Below, piece by piece: positions 57,063 through 64,000 of a DNA stretch of 64,000 nucleotides. Numbering within the stretch: the stretch's first letter is position 1; the number at the start of each line of letters is the position of its first letter. The DNA lies in assembly GCA_025766275.1 (NCBI GenBank), contig JAFKAC010000102.1, forward strand, positions 62,001 to 126,000. The letters are read 5' to 3'. This stretch comes from Lactarius indigo. Its lineage: Eukaryota > Basidiomycota > Agaricomycetes > Russulales > Russulaceae. Position numbers and translations under genes: made by a program. The notes beneath the pieces were generated by a model. It was not told the origin of the DNA, searched no databases, and saw only the letters and a list, made by a program, of their open reading frames with translations.

Positions 57063-58801
57063 ATGGCTACTGAGCACCACAGAGATCATCAGCGTGACAC
57101 CAAGGCAGGCCTGCGCACGTGGTGGCAGCAATTCACCACTGCGCAGAAGGTACGCCCGTCGCCCCAGCACGCCCACTCGTACCCCTATTCCCACCCGCGC
57201 TCGCAGGTGCAACCCCATGAATACGTGCCCCCGCCAGCGGGCGCGGTGTTTGGGCGTCCGTTGAAGGAGAGTCTCAAGTATGCGAGCGTGCAGATATCGA
57301 CGGCGGACGCAAATGGGAAGTTGTATGTCTGGGGTTATATCCCCGTTGTTGTGGCCAAATGGTGCGTTGTTCGTTATTCGCTTCCCTTACTTTTTTTTTT
57401 TCTCTTCTACTCTTTTTTATTGGTCCCGAGAATCAGTACTAACGTCGTATCGGATTTTGTGGCGGTGTTATGCAGTGGTTTATTCTTGAAGGAGAACGGT
57501 GAGTGGGAGGCCTCCCTTTGTGTTTTGATTCCGGGAGAGATCGTTGACTTGGGGGCGCTTTTCCCCCCAACTGTGCAGCGACCGAAATCGAGGGCACGTT
57601 TCGCGTGAACGGCTCCAATAAGCGTATGCGCGAGCTCCAAGCCATCTTCGAAACTCCACCTCGAGTGCGTGTCTTTTGCCCACACGCACACCCCCTTACT
57701 TAAAACCCCTCGCACAGTTCGGCAAGTCACTCGATTGGAAAGCTGAGAATTACACAACACATGACGTCGCGAGCGTCTTTCGCCGCTACCTCACTCTTAT
57801 GCCGGTGCGTGCCCCGCCACTTTTGAGCGCGCGCGCGCGCGCGCTGCGCTTCTCATCTTGCCACTGTCGCTGACACGCGCGTGTTTGTGACTTAGGAGCC
57901 CGTGATACCATATGACCTCTATTTTCCTGTACGCGCCCGCCCTTCTCTTTACACCGTCTCCACTCTTTTGACATCTTTTCCGTTTTGGTCAATCGGACGT
58001 AGTTCCGAGAAGCGATCGGTATGTGTTTCGTGGAGCAGTGGAGTGTCATTCCCTGATTGGTCACAGCGAAAAAGCCGTACAATCAAGAGGTGGTCATCGC
58101 GACATACAAGCGGCTCATCCACTCGATGGCCCACGCAAACCAATATCTCCTTCTCTACGTCCTCGACCTCCTGTCCGTCTTTTCCCGCAAATCCGATAAA
58201 AACCTGATGACCGCACAAAGTAAGCCTCTCTCTTTGTCGTTTTCCTTGGCCCGTCTTCACTGACCCTCCCACAGATCTCGCCGTGATCTTCCGTCCGGGG
58301 CTGATGTCTCACCCAGAGCACGAGCTCTCGCCCTCCGAGCACCAGCTAAGCCAAGACGTGCTCGAGTTCCTCATCGCCCACCAAGACTGGTTCATGCTCG
58401 ACACCCCAACCCCCGCATTCCCCCCGGCGCCCTCCCGCTCCTTCACACCGCCCTACGACACCGGCGCACGCACGAGCGTGAGCGACGGCGAGGGCCCAGA
58501 CGGCTGGCGCATCATCCAACGCCACCAGCGTACGGCAGACGAGCGCGCGAGGACGGCCGCAAGTAACAAGGACAGGACTGCCGTCGCGCCGCAGTCGCAG
58601 TCGTCCGTGGCGGCGCCGGCTGGGATCGTGCGCAGCCGCACGCTGCCCACGTCACGGAAAGGCCGCTCCAGCGCGGCGGATGGCGGGTCTGCGGCTACGG
58701 TTGGGGTTACTGGTGCGAAGCACAGTGGTGGTGGTGCGGGCGGGGTGAACCCGGCGGTACTCCGCAAAACGCGCCGCGCGAGCGTGCAGCCTACTAGTTG
58801 A
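57063..58801 (+). CDS. RhoGAP-domain protein
   Basis: Stimulates GTP hydrolysis by a Rho-family GTPase, so it probably acts in actin or cell-wall control. Exons: 57063-57149, 57207-57361, 57476-57498, 57579-57664, 57718-57804, 57896-57928, 58003-58018, 58067-58219, 58275-58801 (388 residues, all phases agree). Seen: FGRPLKESLKYASVQIS, YIPVVVAKCGLFLKENATE, EGTFRVNGSNKRMRELQAIF (arginine finger in the GTFRVNGS loop), DVASVFRRYLTLMPEPVIPY, NQYLLLYVLDLLSVFSRKSD, MTAQNLAVIFRPGLMSHP; then a Ser/Ala-rich basic tail. Start 57063 is the first ATG in frame; the open frame upstream to 56,589 lacks ATG and is a Pro/His/Thr-rich leader. The 57-nt intron 1 is a multiple of three and could be retained. Confidence 0.87.
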
Positions 58802-59455
58802 CAGCGCTCGATTTTTTTTTTTCTTTCTTTCTTTACGCGCCTGAGCGGCCCGGGGCGGGCTGCCCAATCTCTACGGTGGGCCGCACGGATGCGGGCACTC
58901 CAGGCTTTAGTCCTGTCTTCCTTCCTCGCCGTTTACTCCCCCCCCACCCCGCTTCCTCTCCAACTCATGGGCGACATCTTAGTCGGTGGCACCGCTCACT
59001 CGGTCCCGTTTATTATACTAGCTCCACTCTATTACGAACTTATCTACGAGACCCCCAACGCCGCACAAATACCTACCTACCGTAAGTTGATGATATGATG
59101 TAAAACCTACCTATATATGCATGCCTCTCCCTGTTTCTCCCGTCATCTAGGGATTTTTTTTTGTTTGTTGTATCTCTCCCATCAGGTTTTTGTGCGCGAA
59201 TAATTGAAAAATTTCCTCGGGTGTTTAATAGAGCGGATGTGAGTGTAATGCATAGCGCGCTACGCATGTGAATGTACTATGCACCACCGAAACACCACCA
59301 TTCATTCACAATGCGTTTTATGACACAAGTGTTGTTCTGACACATTTTTTCGCTCCTGACTCCGAAGAGATTTAGTTACAGTAATTACAATCGTGAACAA
59401 CTCCGGGTCACGCGTTGCGCTGTCAGCTACTACTGTATAAGCAAGCGTGTGACTC
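58802..59455. other. 3' flank of RhoGAP gene, no gene supported
   Basis: T-rich run straight after the stop codon (about 58,811-58,830). The small frame at 58,889-59,098 has no family and is probably 3' UTR. Confidence 0.5.
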
Positions 59456-59671
59456 TTACGCAGCTTCTTCGCCTTGCACTCGGCGACTATGCTCCGTCAA
59501 CAACCGCGTGATCTCCTCGTGTCCACAAAACGACGCAATCTGGAACGGGGTCAATCCACCGACGTCTTCGGCGTCCAAGTTTGCACCGTGTTCGAGCAGC
59601 ACGCGTACGACCTCGGCCCTCCCGTTCGACGACGCCAGATGCAACGGCGTCGAGCGTGTGATGTCGCCCAC
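59456..59671 (-). pseudogene. ankyrin-repeat exon cut off by LTR element
   Basis: Encodes about two ankyrin repeats (TPLHLASSNGRAEVVRVLLE, TPFQIASFCGHEEITRLLTE) ending in a stop. Its 5' side runs into the candidate LTR within six bases, so the gene upstream has been separated from it. The remaining piece could be a short ORF of 71 residues but looks like a 3' exon. Confidence 0.6.
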
Positions 59672-59676
59672 TTCCG

Positions 59677-59952
59677 TGTGACTTCTTGACTAAGCGATTC
59701 GTAACGGTAAGGAATGATGGGCGAGAGAATTCTGTGATTCCTGTCACAAACTCGCTGGTTTAAATACATTTGGACTACACGCTTGCGCGTCGCGCTGATG
59801 CGGCCTACTCCTATCTTACAAGAATACATCTGAGACATTCAGTAGGAAACGATCTCGGAATACCTGCAATATACAGGCTTGCGCGTTGCTTTCATAATAC
59901 GGGGAGGTCACAAGACCCTGATGAGTCACGCTGACTCATTCGGTTCACAACA
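59677..59952 (-). repeat. candidate 3' LTR of the gypsy element, 276 bp
   Basis: On the minus strand starts TGTTGTGAACCG and ends CA at 59,677. It is preceded by a short purine-rich primer site (GATGGGGTAA) at 59,953-59,962, as expected downstream of pol. Contains a TATA-like TGTATTTAAACC. The matching 5' LTR lies outside the window, so the ends are not verified. Confidence 0.5.
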
Positions 59953-60091
59953 TTACCCCATCGGTAGTTTCTTGTGACTCCGGTCACAACTGAAATGAGA
60001 AATAGAGTCGCCACGATTCTGGGACAGTAGCATGACCAATCAGAGGCTATTTTTTTTTGGTTTTTGGGCGGGAGCGGAACGATGAAGTGTT

Positions 60092-63000
60092 TTATCGGGG
60101 TCCGGAAGATCCCGGAGTTTTTCTTTCTTCTTTTTGTCTTTGTCGTAACGCCACCGTATCTTTTCTCTTCAGATCGGAACTTGCAAACCACAAGGAGTCT
60201 TGAGAACGAGAAGACGGAAAATATCGTTGGAGTCGAGCACCGTTGTACAGGTTTTTGAGGACGTATCCGTTCCGTGTCTGCAATTGGTACGTATTTTTAT
60301 CAGTGACCTCTCTGATGATGAAAGGGCCATCCCAGCGCGGATGGAGCTTCGTACCGGCTTCATGCCGTCTTTTCACCACATCTCCAATACCAAGCCCCTT
60401 TTCTCGGTAGTCTTCTTCTCGCTGGGATGCTTCCTTTTCCAGGCGCGACTCCGCTCGTTCGTTTGCCTCCCGCCAGAATCGAGCCAGATCCTGAACATGT
60501 TCCAGCCGTCGTTGTTGGACGAACTCAACTTCTTCGTCCGTCGGATTACGTTGGAACACTTGGTGGATCCTTTCACTTGGTAAGCGCGCTTCCCTTCCAT
60601 ACATCAAGAAGAACGGTGACACACCCGTAGACGAACTAACATGTGCCCGATAGGCGAGAAGGGCATCGGGAAGTAGTTCATCCCACTGGTTTTGCCTTTG
60701 GGGCGCGGTCATCTTCGCCAACATTTGTGTCAGAATATCGTTAAACTTTTCCAGACGTCCGTTGGTCTGAGGATGATATGGCGTGGTACGGGAGTGTTGG
60801 ACTTCCAATCGACGCAGTAAGTTTTGCAGTTCGTATGATAAGAACTCTGCTCCATTGTCCGTAAGGACAGTTACCGGTTTCCCATAGGTGTGAACGATGT
60901 ACTGCAGCATGTCAACGACGACATTGCTGGAGCGTTGAGGAATAGCTTGAGCGATCGTCCAGTCGGTGCCAAGGTCCATCGCGGTAAGGAGGTAGCGATT
61001 CCCTTTCATAGTCTTGGGGAGGGGACCGACGAAATCGAATGCCCAAGCATCTCCGGCATCGACTCGAGGAATGGGGAAGAGCGGCTGTGTTGTAGCGGGT
61101 TCTCGGTGAGTAAATTGACATTCTTCGCAGCTTCTGAGTGTACGCTCAACAATCTCCTGCGCGAACGGGATATGAATTCGCGTCCGGAGAGCAGCCACAA
61201 TAGTCTTGGCTCCCAAGTGGCCCAATTCGCGATGGATCATCCTGACCCTTTCTTCGGCCATCTCCTGCGTCGTTGGGACTTCAACGATCACTTCTTCTCC
61301 CCAACGATTAGGGGTCCTCTTGCACAGGATATCCTCGTTTACTAGGTATGATCCATTTCCGACCGCAGTTGATTGTTCCCCTTGCTGCAGACGTCTTTTA
61401 TATTCCGCAAATGTCTGGAAGACGGCGCTTCGGTCTTTCTTTTCTTCGGTGGGATTCAGTGGAGCGGCGAAGAGGGGTGTAAGGGTTTCAGAATCAGGTA
61501 CGTCCTGATGTCCCTTCCTTCGCGACAGCGCGTCTGCCACTAACTGATGTCGTCCAGGTCTGTAGATAATTTCGACATCAAAGTGAGCAATGTCGTCCAC
61601 AAAACGCGCAAGTCGTCGACCAAGGTTTTTCTGCGTCAGGAAATATTTTAAAGACTCGTGATCGGTACGTACGAGTATTGGAGATCCTTCAATGTATCCA
61701 CGCCATTTGTGTAACGCGTATACGATGGCGAGCATCTCCCTTTCTTGCGCAGAATATCTTTGTTCGGTGGGCGTCATGCGCCGAGATTTGAAGGCGATGG
61801 GGCGTAAGTCCCTTTCTTTTAGCTTGAAACGGTCTTTCTTTCCCCCTTTTTAAATCAACAGACGAGTCGCAAGTCTGTTGTAGGACAGCGCCCAGACAAT
61901 CACCGGAGGCGTCCGTATCTATAACGAAGAGGCGCCAAGGCGTCGGGTGAATGAGAAGGTCGGCCGAGGTCAGCGCTTCTTTCAAGTGTTTCATAGCTAA
62001 CTCACAGTCGGCATCCCATTGAATAGGTGTGCCACGTCGTGGGCTGCCTTCCAGCAACTTATACATTGGTCCAGCAGTCTTAGCGAACCCCCGTATGAAT
62101 CGGCGGTAGTATCCGGCGACATTTAGGAATCCGCGTACCTCGGAAATCGTCGAGCACGAAGGCCATTTTAGGATCGCGTCAACCTTTTCCGGGTTGGTTC
62201 GAAGGCCTTCGCCAGACGCTATGTGACCCAGGTAAAGTATAGATGAGCGGCCCCACGTACACTTCTTTTCGTTCAGGATGAGGCCATGCTTGTGGAGCGC
62301 ATTTACGACATCAAGAACGTTTTGAATGTGTTCGTCCTTTGTGCGAGAGAAGATGATGACATCATCGAGGTAAACCATCGCGCAGCGATCAATGAAGGTG
62401 CGTAATATTTCATTCATCATGCTTTGGAAAGTCGCAGGTGCGTTGGTAAGTCCAAACGGCATTACTCGGAATTGAAAATGACCGTACCGACAGGTGAACA
62501 CGGTTTTCTCTTTGGCGTCATCGGCGAGCCTCACCTGCCAATACCCGCTGCGCAAATCCAGGCATGTGAAGAATCGCGCTCCTGCAAGGTTTCGATAACA
62601 TTCATCTATGCGAGGTAGAGGGTAGGCGTTCGATTTGGTAAGTTTATTGAGAGCGCGGTAGTCGACGCAAATGCGCGACGTACCGTCCTTCTTCGGGACA
62701 GGGAGTAAGGGAGACGACCACGGTGAGTCTGAGGGCTCAATCACTCCCTCATCTAACCCTTCGTCGACAAACTTTTTAATAGACTCATGTTCGACCGGCG
62801 TAAGGGGTCGTCCATATCGTCTCAGCGGCTTTGCGTCCCCTACGTCAATTTCATGGACCCATTTTCGAAGCGGCGGGAAGCCCACCTTGTCCCTGAAAGC
62901 GCCTGGTACGCTTTCTTTTATGATTCGTTTGATTCGCTCACCAAACGTTTCATTTGTAGACACAACGCTCCCCTTGTTCGTGACCATCGACTGATCGTCT

Positions 63001-64000
63001 CGAACTTCTTGATTCGGCGTATGATGGAGGAGTGCGGGACGAGGTGGCCCTTGATGCTTGGGCCTCAGGCGCCAGGCGATTTTTGTTAACAGGTTCGTAA
63101 CCCCAGACTTTTCTTTGGACGAGCGTGGCTTAATGAAGAAGCGGGTTCGCTCTTCCGGATGGGTTAGTTCATAGGCGTCATCATCCCATCGCGGGGCGGC
63201 ATGATGTCTCTTCAGCCAGGTTCGTCCCAATAATAAGTCGTAGCGGAACTGCGACGCGTCGTCTAGGACATAAGCATAGCATTGCGAGAACAAGCCGCCT
63301 ATCTTGAGGGCGAACGCTGCGAATGCGGTAGTGGTTGTTCGTCCGGCGCCGACGATTTCTCTGGCAGTAATGGGGAAGAGCTGGGCTCCCGCGAGTCTCG
63401 CCTTTTGTTTGGTAAGATAATTCGATTCAGCTCCCGTGTCAAGAATGGTGTTGACAGAGACAAAAGCCGAAGCGTTTGTTGACGATGTCGACTTCGGAGG
63501 TCCAATCTGCATCTCATATATTGGCAACCCGGGGTGCGCTACATTGAAGACCTCAAGAGGATTCTCTTTACTGCCTTCCGGAGCAACGCAGGACCCTTCA
63601 GAGAAGGTAGGAGAGACGGGTCGCCAAGTTGTTTCTATTACAGGGCTGTCAGAGAAGACGGGTGAGACAGGTCGCCAATTTTCTTCTTCTGTTGACCCGC
63701 CGAAGAATGGGCTCGGAGTACTTTGCCACTTCCTCGGGACAACGTCGGATGGCTTCACTAGGTCTTCGCTCGGCGGTCCCGGATCTCCAGGAGGTACGGG
63801 GTGAATAGGGGGCCAGAATTGGCTCCAGTCATCGCCGCCTCCTTCGCATTCACTGAAGATGATTTTTGCTAACTCTTCTTCTTCGTCTGCAGTAAGTGGA
63901 CCTCCGTTGTCGTCCATGAGATTGGCTTCTGTGGTGAGGTACTGTAACTCTAGATCCGGCTTTTCAGGATCATATTTCTCCGGAGTATATTCTTCAGACG
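60092..64000 (-). mobile_element. pol: Ty3/gypsy LTR retrotransposon, pol region (frameshifted, runs off window)
   Basis: Copy-and-paste retroelement polyprotein. First frame (61,689 to beyond 64,000): acidic linker, aspartic protease (NTILDTGAESNYL, DLLLGRTWL), reverse transcriptase (KWVHEIDVGDAKPLRRYGRP, FTCLDLRSGYWQVRLADDAK, MVYLDDVIIFS), start of RNase H (FVIDTDASGDCLGAVLQQT). Second frame (60,092-61,777): rest of RNase H (MTPTEQRYSAQEREMLAIVY, VRTDHESLKYFL), zinc-binding HRELGHLGAKT..CEEC, integrase core (AFDFVGPLP, VLTDNGAEFLS, HPQTNGRLEKFND) and a GPF-type tail (WDGPFIIREVTD). The frames meet at a run of five A and five G (61,842-61,853) with a +1 shift, inside RNase H. The frame is open at the window edge, so gag and the 5' LTR lie beyond. 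Apart from the shift no stop was seen. Confidence 0.88.

Noticed and set aside
57824..57846. Alternating CG run
   Set aside because: A simple dinucleotide tract inside an intron; possible Z-DNA but nothing more can be supported.
58889..59098. 69-codon frame with a hydrophobic start after the RhoGAP gene
   Set aside because: Lies in the expected 3' UTR, has no homologous motif and no second line of support.
61841..61857. Slippery-looking T TTA AAA heptamer at the gypsy frame junction
   Set aside because: A -1 shift there leads to the wrong frame; the second ORF needs +1, so the heptamer does not explain the join.

Overview
The window looks like nuclear DNA of an agaricomycete (mushroom-forming) basidiomycete. 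Nearly every gene is cut by introns of about 45-75 nt with GT..AG ends. The recognisable families are fungal: PEX11, RhoGAP, a membrane-anchored GH17 glucanase, a DUF2415/WD40 protein, STAND/NLR proteins with a Goodbye-like N-terminus, FAD/BBE oxidoreductases, an Atg22-like transporter and fungal Tc1, LINE and Ty3/gypsy elements. I saw no rRNA, tRNA or CRISPR array. All exon models below were read by eye from splice signals, frame and paralogue comparison.

Layout. 1.7-3.7 kb: secreted FAD oxidoreductase, copy A. 5.1-7.9 kb: conserved gene of unknown function. 8.6-10.4 kb: complete Tc1-type transposon. 12.4-14.8 kb: DUF2415/WD40 gene. 15.5-39.7 kb: a rearranged accessory region. Here a divergent gene pair (a Ser/Pro-rich acidic gene and a 'MAHYDIF' family gene, named after its first residues) occurs three times in direct orientation. 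Only the first pair keeps the full Ser/Pro gene. Downstream of the three MAHYDIF genes lie an arrestin-like gene interrupted by a LINE fragment, an NLR with a frameshifted NACHT that runs in frame into a C2H2 zinc-finger protein, and an NLR with an intact NACHT whose zinc-finger part was cut off by recombination. A short module at the 3' end of the MAHYDIF gene appears four times, in front of three unrelated coding regions. Atg22-like and FAD-oxidoreductase fragments lie at the breakpoints.

40.9-49.3 kb: three more full-length FAD oxidoreductase genes in tandem (B, C, D) with degenerate flanking repeats and a small hairpin element. 50-58.8 kb: ordinary housekeeping genes: PEX11, a probable PEX26-like tail-anchored peroxin next to it, a GH17 glucanase and a RhoGAP. 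59.5-64 kb: an ankyrin exon abutting a candidate LTR and the pol region of a Ty3/gypsy retrotransposon that runs off the window.

The most interesting feature is the 15-40 kb region: a small NLR neighbourhood built by repeated segmental duplication, with module reuse, an NLR-ankyrin-zinc-finger fusion and a GC-AG intron inside the Walker A codons. The two peroxisome genes side by side and the four intact secreted oxidases are next.
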